DNA of 64,000 nucleotides from assembly GCF_030272615.1 (NCBI RefSeq), contig NC_081409.1, forward strand, positions 912,236,340 to 912,300,339, given 5' to 3'. Under the pieces are notes generated by a model. The model did no database searches and was not told the origin of the DNA. It saw only the letters and a list, made by a program, of their open reading frames with translations. The translations under genes were made by a program, and so were the position numbers. This DNA comes from Cryptomeria japonica. Its lineage: Eukaryota > Streptophyta > Pinopsida > Cupressales > Cupressaceae. Positions 24,986 through 36,853 of this stretch are shown here, one piece after another (position 1 is the first letter of the stretch; every line of letters starts with the position of its first letter).

Positions 24986-27900
24986 AACTTGAACAAGTGG
25001 GTTCAGGGGCGGTAGCAGCATTAGATCCTTTGAAACATAATGCCTTCGTAGTAGTTCCTTTCAAATACCGAAGAATCCATTTCACAGCATTCCAATGTTC
25101 CATACCCGGATTACTCATAAACCTGCTCACAACTCCCACTGCATGTGCAATATCTGGCCTTGTGCATACCATTGCATACATCAAACTGCCAACAGCTCAT
25201 GAATACGGGATGTTAGACATTTTATTAACCTCTTCCTGTGCCTTTGGGCACATCTCCTTAGTCAATTTGAAATGACTAGCCAAAGGTCTACTAACTGCTT
25301 TTGCATCCTGCATGTTAAATCTTTTCAACACCTTCTTTATATACTCACTTTGGGACAAATTCAAGGTTCTATTTTTCCTGTCCCGTGTAATCCTCATACC
25401 GAAAATTTGCTTAGCTGCACCCAAATCCTTCATAGCAAATGACCTGGCTAATTTATGTTTAAGATCATTTATATGTTGCATGTTAGACCCAGCAACAAGC
25501 ATGTCATCAACATAAAGCAACAGGATAATATAACTGCCATTATCAAATCTCTTAAAATATACACAATGATCAGAATGACATCTATGATAACCGTGTTCAG
25601 CCATGAAACTATCAAATTTTAAATACCATTGTTGGGGTGCTTGCTTTAGGCCATACAGACTTTTCTTCAACCTGCACACCAAGTTCTCCTTACCTTTGAC
25701 CTCATATCCCTGTGGTTGCAACATGTAAATTTCCTCCTCCAAATCTCCATGGAGAAAAGTTGTTTTCACATCTAATTGTTCAAGATATAAATCATCTGCA
25801 GCTACAAGACTAAGTACAGTTCTAATTGAAATCATTTTTACAACTGGAGAAAATATTTCATCATAATCTATACCCTTTTTCTGTGCAAAACCTTTTACCA
25901 CAAGTCTGGCCTTATATCTTTTCTGACCTCCTTCCTCCTCCTTCAGCCGATAAACCCATTTGTTAGGCAAGGCTCTTTTTTCTGCAAGTAAAGGGACTAA
26001 GTCCCAAGTCTTATTTTTCATCAAGGAGTCCATCTCCTCTTTCATGCCTAGCTCCCACTGTTGTTTGGCATTCACCTGCATTGCTTCTTCATATTCTTCT
26101 AGTTCACCAGAATCAGTTAATAATATAGAATACAAAGAAGGAGAAAATCTTTCAAGGGGTCTACTTGACCTCGTAGAACGTTTAACACTTGCAGGAGTTT
26201 GTGGGACATTCTGTTGTTGCTGAGCATCAGGTACCTGTGGCATTTCATTTTCAAGAATTTCATCCAACACCACATATTCTTGCTTGTCCTGTTCATGCTT
26301 CTTTTCCTGCATCTGTTCTTTATACATAACCTTCTCATTGAATATAACATCTCTACTTCTAGTTATTTTCTTATTTTCAAAATCCCATAACCGATAGCCA
26401 TATTCATCTATCCCATATCCAATGAAGATACATTTCTGAGATTTAGCATCAAGCTTGGTTTTGTTTTCTTTATCAACATGGACAAAAGCTTCACAACCAA
26501 AGGTTTTCAGAAAAGAATAATTTACCTTTTTACCAGTCCATGCCTCCTCTGGAATACCACCATCCAAAGGGGTTGAAGGTCCTCTATTTATCAAATAGAC
26601 AGCAGTATGTATAGCATCTGCCCAAAAATGTAAGGGCAATCCAGCATGCAATCTCATGCTCCTCGCGCGTTCCATGATAGTCCTATTCATTCTCTTTGAC
26701 ACACCATTTTCCTGTGAAGTTCCTGGAACTGTCTTCTGCTTTCTAATCCCATTTAAGGAGCAGTAATCTTCAAATGCCTTGCTGCAATACTCACCTCCAT
26801 TATCCGATCTGAGACACTTCAACCTTTTTCCTGTCTCATTCTCAACCAAAGCTTTCCATTTCTTAAAAGTTTCAAAAACATCTGATTTTTGGTTTAGGAA
26901 ATATACCCATGTTTTTCTGGTTGAGTCATCAATAAAAATAACATAATAACAAGAGCCACCAAGAGATGATACCTGAGCTGGTCCCCATACATCTGAATGC
27001 ACAAGCTCTAACTTCTCACTCTTCTTCTCTTTCCCAACCTTGAGAAATCTGACTCTTTTCTATTTGCCATAAACACAGTTTTCACATAACTCTAAATCAA
27101 TCTTCTTTAGTCCTGGCAATAGATTTTTGGAGTGAAGGATTTTCATCCCTTTCTCACTCATGTGCCCAAGCCTATGGTGCCACATTATCGAATCTATTCT
27201 TGCAACATCTATTGTTGCTGTCCCTACAGTAACTTTATCTGTAGCAGCTAAGGTAGAGTAAGTGTTACCAGTACACAAATATAATGTGCCTACCTTCGCA
27301 CCTTTAACTACTACTAATGATCCTTTACTGACCTTCCAGATACTGTCTGAGAAGGTAACTATGCAACCTTCACTACCTAGTTGCCCTGCAGAAATTAAAT
27401 TTCTTCTTAAGTTAGGAACATGTCTTACCTCCTGCAGAAACCAGTCATTACCATTCTGCAACTTGATCTTTATCTTTCCTTTTCCAACAATTTGACAGGG
27501 CTCATCATCACCCAAATATACCTGTCCAAAATCACCTTGAACATAATCTAGAAACTATTTTCTATGGGGTGTAGCATGAAATGAAGCCCCAAAATCTATT
27601 ACCCAGGAATCATTAACATTATCCAAACATAAGATTAAAGCATCTTGTAAAGTATTACTTGCAATATTAGCTTCCTTACTATCATTTTCATTTTTGTCTC
27701 CTTCTTTGTTTTTCCGAGACCAACAGTCTTTCTTTAGATGACCAGGCTTTCCGCAGTACCAGCAATTTTTCTTTCCTCTAGATTGAGAGCGTTCTTTCTT
27801 TGACTTCCCTCGTGACTTCTCATTCCAAAGGCCTTTTCCTCTTTCCTTTGATCTTCCTCTGTTTTCCACATTCAAAACACTACCCGATGATGTTGGAGTC

Positions 27901-28487
27901 TCACCTGTGCTTTTCCTTCGCATTTCCTCGCTTAGGATAACACCAACAATATCATCAAATACCAAAGTATTTTTACCAGAGATAGAGTTACTTACAGCCA
28001 TAACCAAGCTATTCCAGCTTTCTGGCAAAGAACATAAAATCAAGAGAGCCCTAACCTCTTCTGCAAAGGTAATTTTTACCGAAGACAATTGACTGGTAAT
28101 TGTATTAAATTCATTTAAGTGCTCTGCTACAGATCCTCCCTCACTCATTTTCAAATTAAACAAACGCTTCATAAGAAATACCTTATTCGAAGCCGAGGGT
28201 TTCTCATACAGCTTAGCCAATGTCGCCATCAAATCTACAGCCGTTTTTGCTTATGTTATATTGAAAGCTACAGACGATGCAAGGCACAATCGAATGGATC
28301 CCAGTGCCTTTCTATCTAAAATGTCCCATTCTTCATCTGACATTGTGGTCGCTTTCTTTGCCTTTCCTTCTAATGGCCGCCACAAATCCTTTTGATACAG
28401 GTAATCCTCCATCTGCATTTTCCATAACTGATAATTCTGGCTGTTAAACTTTTCAACCTTGAATTTGGAATCCTCCATTGCTCCCAC
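24986..28487 (-). pseudogene. Copia-2 gag-pol polyprotein, one frame with four stops
   Basis: From the ATG at 28487 the whole polyprotein stays in one frame, broken only by TAA (28251), TAG (27555), TAG (27060) and TGA (25197). Domains in order: gag (NSQNYQLWKMQMEDYLYQKD), a CCHC knuckle (CWYCGKPGHLKKDC), protease with an altered active site (DFGAS where DSGAS is usual), the HHCC motif (HHRLGH ... CENCVYGK), integrase, RT (YKARLVVKGFAQKKGIDYDE, catalytic LLYVDDMLVAG), and the start of RNase H. The reading ends at KALCFKGSN by truncation. Confidence 0.92.
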
Positions 28488-28538
28488 TCAAATCTGAAAG
28501 TCCTGCCAATTTACAGAAAACCTCACTCTGATACCAAT

Positions 28539-28908
28539 TGTTAGGGTTTCAAGCAGATTCGAAGCAAATATGAACTAACAATTATATGCAGATTTAAATA
28601 CAAAAGATAAAGAAATAAAATAGGACACAGATAACACAGAGATTTAAAGTGGTTCACCCAAAATGGGTTACGTCCACCATACACAGCTGTCCAATCTTTC
28701 TTATTATCCCGCAAAAATAGCACATCAACATTACAATGCCTTAAGCATCCCAGCCGCTTATAACATGCATTTTTAGGGCAACAAACAAAGTCGGCCTTTT
28801 TAGGGTTTTATTACAATGTCGGTTTTCATCAACAAAAAACCGACAAAAAAAAATTTCTATACGTGCTGAGTGTACAGTACTTTGCTGATCAGTCGCCACA
28901 TTTCAACA
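28539..28908 (-). repeat. 5' LTR of copia-2
   Basis: 370 bp with TGTTAGGG at the left and TTTCAACA at the right on the plus strand, i.e. matching TG/CA ends with short inverted TGTT/AACA. The tRNA-Met-type primer site abuts the left edge. Confidence 0.88.
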
Positions 28909-31397
28909 ATCTCCCACTTGGAGACTGATCAGGCTCCACACCGAACAGATAGGTGGCTTGACGGTTGCTTTCCGTTGTGCACGAGCAATCAACCAGTCTT
29001 GAGGGATGGTCTATCCGGATGCTATTGCCAAATTCCCACTTTGCTCCTTAGAGGTTTCAGCTGGCTCACTGCCTATCTGCAATTGATCTGTCATAGAAGG
29101 AACAGATGCAGTATCCAGTCCTTTACTTATAGCTGAGTTCTCTCCTACCTCACTGAACAACTGTCGGGTATCCCCTTGTGATGGTTGCTCTTCAGTTTTG
29201 TCGGGCTCGTGCATCTCATCCCCCTTTCGTTCTCCTTCGATGGTGGTGTCATCTTTGCCGGCACTATTCAGTTGTAATTCATGCCGACACCCCTGTGTGA
29301 GCTCATGCTAACCAGCCTCTTGATTAGGTGGAATTTCTCCCTCCTCAACTTGATTTCTAGGTTGATCAAAACTAATGATCCTGACCTCTGCATCTGGCTC
29401 ACCTTGTGCTTGAGGATTATTAGCCTCGAATGCATCAACATCACTCTAGGAAGGCGGAGCAGGTATATAGTAAAGTTCAACTACATCATCCTCCGAACTG
29501 GGGTCTTTGGATGACGAACTGACTTCTGGCCTTCTAATAGGGATCTTTTCCCTTCTAGTTCTTTTTGATGCCCGAGTCCCTCTATTAGCTCTAGCTTTCT
29601 TCCTCTTCTTTCCGGGTTTCTCAATCTCTTCTTTCGATGCACTTGAGGTTCCCTCATCTTCTGAAGACTGGGAATCGAGACTGCCCATCATATGGTATGT
29701 AAATTGAATTCCTTCATGGGTTAGTCTCTCAATCTGTTGGGATAACCAGTGATCGGTATACCTTCCTGGAGCTGCCATAACTGCCTCAAAATCAGTAATC
29801 GGATCCTGAGACCAATCAATGCCCGGTAAGAGGTACTTTACTGCCCCAAACTCTTGGACTTGCAAGCAGTTGCCAAAATCTATTACCTGATCTGGGACCT
29901 GATGGTACTCATAAAGCCGCATTTGCTGGACACTTAGCCTAGAATACTCACGCCTTCGGACCTCATAGTCATCGGAACAGTTGCTCCAATAATCCTCAAT
30001 TGATGCCTTCGCCCTGTAGCGCCTGCCATAGGCTCTTTTTCCCAAATTGTCATGATCGAAACATTTCCTTGGGAAATGTTCATGTAGGCCATAAGATGCT
30101 AATTCAGCAAGTGACTCGTCAGCTTGCACCGAATTCTTGAAATGCACATCGAGGGCACCCAAAATCATAGGGAAGGTGAATCTAGACTGTTTCTTATCTC
30201 TGAGTAAGCTGCCCACTGGATGTGCCTACCTTGCGACTTCCATAAGGACTATTTTGTCTGTTGGATAGCATGGAAGTCAGAATGGTGCTCCCTCAAAGCC
30301 GGCTATCCTGATATAGGTGAACCTAGGGAATTGAATAAACCATGCGCCGTACTTTTGTACCAAAATGGTAGCCTGCTCTAAGAGCCTTATGTGCAATCCC
30401 CCCTGCATCAACCTGACTAGGCGCATTGTAAAGGCGTCATTGACACGCTCATATTGACCAATTGCATAAGCAGCGTTGTTCTTTTCTCTTTGAGCAATGT
30501 CGTAGTAGTGCAGCTGAGGGTAGCATTCATACATCTTGACTTGATTTGGGTCGTTCTCGATTTCACCCTTCTTGATTAATCCTGTCAGCGGCTGGTGTCG
30601 GGCGAACATATAAATCAGGTAGGAGGTCATGGTGAAGTACTTCTTTTCCTCAAGTTCGACCAATTGTGTATGGATATTATCACTGATGATCTGAGCCCAG
30701 TCGAACTTGGATTTCCCGGCAAAGACCTGCTCTGTAAAGTAGAACATCCACTCTTCAAAAAGGTTGGACTGAGGGAGTCCCATAATCCGGCTAGGTAAGG
30801 TGACCATGTCACCATGCTCGTTATGAAAGTCACTTTTGGTGGTCTTTTTACTGATTCTAATACTCGAAGGCCTTCTCTCCTTATACCATTCTTCGTTTAT
30901 CAATGTCCTACATTTAACAGTGTTCATGTCATAAGCAATTTGTGCCTCATCTATAGTTGTAGCAATGGGATTATTAGGAAATGGGATGTCAAATGCATCC
31001 CCAATGGCCTCAGGTGTGAAGTCAGCTAGCACCATATTTTCTAGAACCACTAATCTGGTCTCTGGCTGATAATGTCCAACAGCCTCAACTACTAGCTCAT
31101 AATTTTGCACGGTGGAGGGAAGCCTGCTGCCTAAGCAATACCACTTTCCATCATCCGCCTAGGCTTGCCATAGGCATTAGGAGAATATACCCGGTCTCTG
31201 AAATCCTAAATGTCTATGTGGCCCAAATCAGTATCACCTATGTTCTCCCATATGCACTGGACTTTCGACTCCCTCACTCCTCCTCTTTGGTACTGGTACT
31301 TCATCTTCTCGACTTTGCCGGGAATGTCAGATTTAGAGACCCGAGATGTTCCAGTTGCACCAAGCGTTTTTGAGGATTCTACCGCCAATTTAGGCAT
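28909..31397 (-). pseudogene. Family B ORF, copy 3 (diverged)
   Basis: Starts at the ATG at 31397 (MPKLAVESS). It shares NIGDTDLGHIDI near the N-terminus, VNDAFTM, and YGAWFIQFPRFTYIR followed by YPTDKIVLMEV with copies 1 and 2, then a basic region (KKRKKARANRGTRASKRTRR) and an acidic, S/E/P-rich tail. Stops or frame breaks occur near 31207, 31130, 30277, 30220 and 29450. The core is conserved while tail and spacing differ greatly, so this copy belongs to an older or separate subfamily. Confidence 0.7.
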
Positions 31398-32099
31398 TTA
31401 TCCTGCACAACCAGATGCGGATTACGAGACGAGATGAAGGAAACAAACAAGTTAGTCAAAATAGAGGATGAAGTTAGCGCATAAAACCAAAGGCCAATAG
31501 GAACACCAGATTCAGAAGAAGGCATGATGCTTTAATAAAAAAGCCTGATTAATTTGGAAGTGAAATGCTATGGAATAGGCAATTAAGCTGGACTGTTTAA
31601 AATTTGCTACTTGGCTACAGTTCAGTTTTCCAAAATGTTCAAAATTTTCTTAAGTCCGAATTTTTCATTGCTTTTGCGCTATGCTTAACGCTTTCAAATA
31701 GACGACCAATTTTGCATAAATAAGATTTGAAGGAGAGAATTGAATCATACCTAGCGAATTGCCTAATTGATGAGCGAATCTCGGAGACTTGGGTGGCTTT
31801 GCAAAGTGTTGTGCCTTTCTGCTTTTCCCTCCTTCGCAATATGGGACTATAAGGATTTTGCAAACTTGCAAAGGTAAATGTCGCCTCTCTATCTCTTCTA
31901 ACTTGCCTTTTCGGAATGCAAGGGTTTATGCAGAGTTGAAAGCCTTTTGACTTTCCTAAAACTCGCGCTTTTGGCCCGAAAGGAAAGGTTCTGCAAAATG
32001 CGTTTAAAATGCCCTTGTCGAAGATCACGCGAGGCCTTATTCCGGGTTGGGAGAGGGTTTTGCAAACTCTCTCCTTCAGATTCCTAGGTGTTTTCGGAA

Positions 32100-33210
32100 A
32101 TTTCAGATTGAAGGAGGCTTCTGAAAGGTTTCAATTTTAACGCCTCTTCACTCATAGACTTCGCGATTTTCACTTTTGCCCATTTTTGAGCTAAAAGGAC
32201 CTTTTGGAAATTTTAGGTTTAACGCCCTTTTCGACTATTGGCGATTTCGGCTTGAAAAGACTTTCCACAAGTTAAAACGTTTTTCTCTTGACATTTCGCG
32301 ATTTCCATGTGCTTGCCAATTTTCGGTCTGAAAAGAGGAGATGCAAACATTAAATCGCCCTTCACGTGATTTCCAACTTCATCGATGCTTGCCCATTTTC
32401 GGGCTGGAAGTCTATTTGCAAATCTATAAAATCTAACGCCTTCCTTTTTATCGCGATTCTTACTCTCTTTGGTGATTTTCGGGATAAAAGAGAGTTTTGC
32501 AAACATTAAATTGCCCTCCTATTTATCGCGCAATTTCGATGTTTGCCCAATTTCGGGTTGGGCGTGACTTTTGGAAAAAAAATTAGATGTTTAACTTCTT
32601 TGTTTTAAGCGATTTTCGGCTTAAATGGCAATTTTTAAAAGTTTTTTAACTTAGAAGTTTTTTTACTCTATTTGGCGAAATTCGGCCCAAAAGGCAATTT
32701 TGAAAAGTTTAGACGTTTAAACTCTATTTCTCCTTTTCAGCCCAAAAGACATTTTTGAAAAGTTTATTTTAGTGATTTCTAGTGTTTGCCCAATTTCAGG
32801 CTAAATGACCCTTTTGCAAATTTTTACGAAAAAGACGCCTTCTTCTTTTTCGCGATTTCTTACTTTCGGCTAAGTAAGGCGTTATGAAAAGTTTCTTTTG
32901 GAGCGACTTTACATCATTTTTGGGGGTTAAAAGGGTTTTTGAAAACCTCTTATTTGTTAAGCGCTTTAGTCCATTCTCCAATTTCGGCTTGGAAGGCCCT
33001 ATTGAAAAGTTTTTAATTATAATGTCTTCCACGTATTTTGCGAAATCCGGCTTGAAAGGCACTTTTGCGAGCCTTTCAAACTTTTAGCACTTTCTCTCTA
33101 TCAGGCAATTTTCGGCCTGCTGAGGGATTTTGCAAACTTTCAAACTTAGACGTTTCTCCTGACTTTCTTTTTTCGGCCTGGAAAGCACTTTTTTGCAAGC
33201 CCAGGGGCAA
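32100..33210 (-). repeat. Degenerate tandem repeats in the U3 of family B copy 3
   Basis: Roughly a dozen units, about 70-100 bp each, built on a core like GATTTTCGGNNTGAAAAGNC followed by TTTTGCAAA and a T/A-rich spacer. The unit differs from the 166-bp hairpin units of copies 1 and 2 but occupies the same place in the LTR. Confidence 0.65.
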
Positions 33211-33508
33211 CTGACATCCTTGCCTATTTAGCCAATTCTCAGGCTTGTGCTAAAATTGGTCTTCCTTGGATTGATTTTGGTTGTTCAGATTGTGAGGCTC
33301 TCTGCGACATGACCCCTGGGCCACATGACCTAAAACTCAAACACGCCCTTTCTTTTAAGGACTACAAAGCTTATTGCTTCACCACTTCCTGGATCCCAAC
33401 AAAAAAAGACGGTGGACAAAAAAAAAAATTCGAAACTCAGCAGGATGAAGGCTGAAAAGAAACGAGGGGGACCCTGTCGAGGACAAGGAGTGTGTGCAAC
33501 GCACAACA

Positions 33509-35399
33509 ATACCTTTAAATACCTCAAAGGAAATTTTTTCTATCCAGCATTTTGGGGCTTATTGATAGAAAGATAAATTTTCTTTGAGGAGAAAACTACA
33601 ACCAAGCATGAGCTTTTCGTAATGTCCCCTTCCCAAATTGCACTTTTCCTTACCTATTACATAACTAATGGTTAGGGAACAATCGTAATAATTAATTGAT
33701 TTGCTAACAAGTGGAGCTTTAATAAGTAGAATCTACATAATAACTTAAGTGCCAACAATATAATTTCATATTTATCTGGTTATTAGAGTTTGATCAAGTA
33801 TTAAATTTAACACATAGAATTGTAAGGAAGAAGACATGAAGGTTCGCCTAGGGCCATTTCTACACCAAGCCCAAGAAAGGTTGCCTTCTACAACCTTCTT
33901 GCTCCACTTGGCGGCCCATACTTGCTAGCCTACCAGGTCTACTTCTTCCATATTTTATTAGGCCTTGTGAGGGAAAGGGTAGAGAGTGTGACCGGGTTCC
34001 TTGACTCCTCTATGTAAGGACCATCCCAGCTCTAGATGACACTTTGGTCATCCTAGGATGGCTCACTTACGAGCCCCTCATCACCTCTCCATCACAATCC
34101 TTACCCCTTCTGCACAAAGTGTATTCTTATATTATTTGAAAGTTTTCTAAAAAGATGTATTTAATATTTGACATTGGTAATGATCTTGCATATACAACAT
34201 GTTCCATATTTATGATGATTACACTCATTAATATCTTGTTCATTACGTTTAACATCTTAGTGGGTTATACATACTTATTATTTAACATTTGGATGTTTAA
34301 TGTATGTAATGTTTATGCATGTTTAATATATATATACTCATTACATTTGATATCTATATTCATTGTATTTAATATCTACATTTCTTATGTTTAATATCTA
34401 CATTCATTATATTTAGTATCTATATTCATTGTAATTAATATCTACATTTATTATATTTAATATCTGAAGAATCTTTAATATCTGCATTATGATTTCTAAT
34501 ACCTACTGTGATTATTAGCAATTTACTAAATTCACTTTTGATTGTTTTTGAGTCTGATACTTGCAGACTATCCTATATTAGTTTCTGAAAAAATGCTATC
34601 AAATTAGAATAACAGAATGAAGTATTTATATCTTATTAAATTTCTGATGTTGTCAGAGTAAGCAGTGGGTTAGATACATCATACCCGTATGGAGTGTATT
34701 TACCCTTGCTTTGACTCTTTGTTACTTCTGCGATTCCCTTAAGCTTCCTCTTCCTTTCTTTTTTCCACCATACCTTCCACAAAATATTGGGTCTTTAATA
34801 CTATCTTTGCTCAATGATGGGCTTCTGGGATCAAAGGTGTCCTTTGGCAATGGTTCCCCTTTATTGATACGTTGTGTCCTTATGCTTCCAAATACAAAGC
34901 GCTCCATCACTAAATAAATACAAATCTTGCTTTTTCCTTTGTATGGTATTACTAATACTTAGTTGGTGTTAGGATATGTAAAAGGATATTAACATTTGCT
35001 GGTGACAATGCTTAAAAATTAAGTAATGGTTATTTAAATTATGATGAATAATTAATTAATAAACATTACACTATGTATATTAATTAATGGTTAATTAACG
35101 AATGATCAATTAATCAACTAATTAACTAATCATGATGAATAAATAATCAACTAATTAAATAATGGTTAAATAACAAATAATCAAATAATCAACTAATTCA
35201 CTAATCATGATGAATAAATAATCAACTAATTTCACAAATATGATTGTGTTATATTATTATAGCCTAAATGATCTAGTATAACTGATCAAAGGAGAGGGGT
35301 ATGACAATCCGCCCTTCCCAAATTTGCTTGTCCTCAAGCAACTTAACAACTTCCTCTCTTTCCCATGAGGGTTAGAAGCATGACACATATCTATGACCT
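33509..35399. other. AT-rich remnant DNA with short tandem repeats
   Basis: No gene supported. 34330-34470 has about six repeats of a TTTAATATCTACATTCATTA-like unit. 35110-35235 holds two copies of a ~45-bp block containing CTAATCATGATGAATAAATA, about 76 bp apart. 33626-33655 and 35299-35345 share CCTTCCCAAATTGC-like text next to possible LTR edges, suggesting a worn LTR remnant. Confidence 0.45.
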
Positions 35400-35657
35400 C
35401 AAATGCACTTTGTATTTTTCTAGTTATTCAGTCTAAAGGATAAAAACCCTAAAATATAAAATACATGCATCCATACTTCGCCAAATTTCTCCAAAACACT
35501 TGTAGACTTAGCCAAAATTTACCAAAACACTTGCAGACTTGAGGAGATTGAGAAATTGCTGCCAGACTACCCAAAAGAACACAACCAAAAGACCAAGTGG
35601 ACAAAAATGTAGGGGGTCCTCATTTGGAATGGGTTGATGTGTGATTAGGTCACAACA
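35400..35657 (-). repeat. Family B LTR end fragment
   Basis: Ends with GATGTGTGATTAGGTCACAA then CA, nearly the same as the LTR termini of B1 (4576) and B2 (15086), and also has the AGGGGGTCCTCATTT stretch seen there. It is a fourth family B trace. No ORF is attached. Confidence 0.55.
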
Positions 35658-36220
35658 AACATATCATGTTCTGTACATGACTGTGCCTCTCAATAAAACA
35701 ATGTTTTCTCTGCTTGGCAAGCACGAAAAAAGTTTTCCCCTCTTAAAAGTTAAAACTGTTTTACTCTTTCATTTATGGTGCGGCAATAATAAACCACAAT
35801 ATCTCTATAAATGGTGAAGCATGCGGATAGGGAGGAGCTAGTTCTTGGCATGACGGAAAGAGTTTTTAATATCTTTTCATGCTAATAGAGTACTTATTCT
35901 TTCAATCTCTACATCATAAGAAACTTGTTTTGGCTTACCTTAGACTTCTTAGAGCTGAGTAAAGAGTTCTTCGTTTTGAAGCCTTTATTGGTTGGGGATA
36001 CGAAAGAGAAGGCCCATCTTCTCGATTATTTCCAAGATAAGTAAAGAGTGTGTTTGATTCTGCAATGGCAACATAAAGGTTTTCGTGTGAAGTTTGGTGT
36101 GCTGTGTTAGAGAAAGTATGAAGAGTATAGAAAGCAAGGGCAATTTATAGTTATCGACTTTGCAAAACTTAATCAATTGCATGAGTCTTCCTACTTATCA
36201 CAGTCAGTTCAGCTAAAGTT
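35658..36220. other. No recognisable gene
   Basis: AT-rich, only short ORFs on either strand. Probably part of the LTR remnant that follows. Confidence 0.4.
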
Positions 36221-36605
36221 GTAACTTCTTGAGCATTAGACTAAGACATCGATAGATTTGAAGGAATGCTTTTGAAATTGTTATTTTGAATTTCTAAAGT
36301 TGGTATTCACTTTTGTAAATCAAAGGTTGGTGCCTCAGTTGTTAGGAGTCGGTGCTCTCTGTGAGTTGGTGCTCACTTATGTAAACTGAGTTGGTGCTCA
36401 TTTGGGTTGGTGCCAATCTTGTTAAAGAAAGCTTTTGTGCCGTGTTTTTTTACTCGAAAGGGTTTTCCACGAGAAATCTTGTGTCTGCTGCTTAATTTTT
36501 ACTCTTTCTAAGTTTAATGTGGATTCATGCTTTTGAAAGATTAAAATTTTAGAATACTGATTCACCCCCCTCCCCCCACCTCTCAGTATTCTCTGTGTGC
36601 TCTTC
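36221..36605 (+). repeat. Copia-type LTR remnant
   Basis: It has repeated GTTGGTGCTCA units, then GGGTTTTCCACGAGAAATCT, and the ending ACTGATTCACCCCCCT ... CTCAGTATT. This matches the end of the element C LTR (43110-43145, ACTGATTCACCCCCCTCTCA). No primer-binding site follows, so only an LTR piece remains. The left edge is unclear. Confidence 0.5.
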
Positions 36606-36853
36606 AAAAAGAAATGAGGAGATGAAAAAATTAAAGGGCACACCTATGCTTAAAGGCCCATGTAAGATTTTATTGAGATTTGAATTAGGAGAGGACTCAT
36701 ATCTTTGAATTGATCATTAAATAAGTGCATAATGAAGTCCTATAATACATACTAGAATGAGACACTAAAATGAGTGCTAAACAAGTGTGGAATTGGAGAC
36801 CCTAGCAAAGGTGTACAATTTACGATGCTACAATGCCAAATATCAATAACTTT

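Larger units (their letters stand above)
24986..28908 (-). mobile_element. Copia LTR retrotransposon (copia-2), 3' truncated
   Basis: On the minus strand there is a 5' LTR (28908 to 28539), a primer-binding site (TTGGTATCAGAG, 28526-28537), then gag to RNase H. The 3' part, including the rest of RNase H and the 3' LTR, is gone at about 24985. The LTR edge at 28908 lies inside the family B copy 3 frame, so copia-2 inserted into B3. The adjacent 5 bp (ATCTC, 28909-28913) would be its target duplication, with the partner lost. Confidence 0.9.
28909..33508 (-). mobile_element. LTR element, family B copy 3 (diverged, truncated)
   Basis: The LTR terminus is at about 33508 (minus-strand TGTTGTGCG, compare TGTTGTGACC in copies 1 and 2), with the same GAGGGGG stretch just inside. 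U3 carries degenerate tandem repeats instead of the neat hairpins, followed by the ORF at 31397. The copia-2 LTR cuts the ORF at 28908. Confidence 0.65.

Noticed and set aside
35290-35345. The minus strand reads LEDKQIWEGRIV, like the end of a Gypsy polyprotein next to a polypurine tract.
   Set aside because: Too short and isolated to claim a gene. Kept only as a hint of an LTR remnant.
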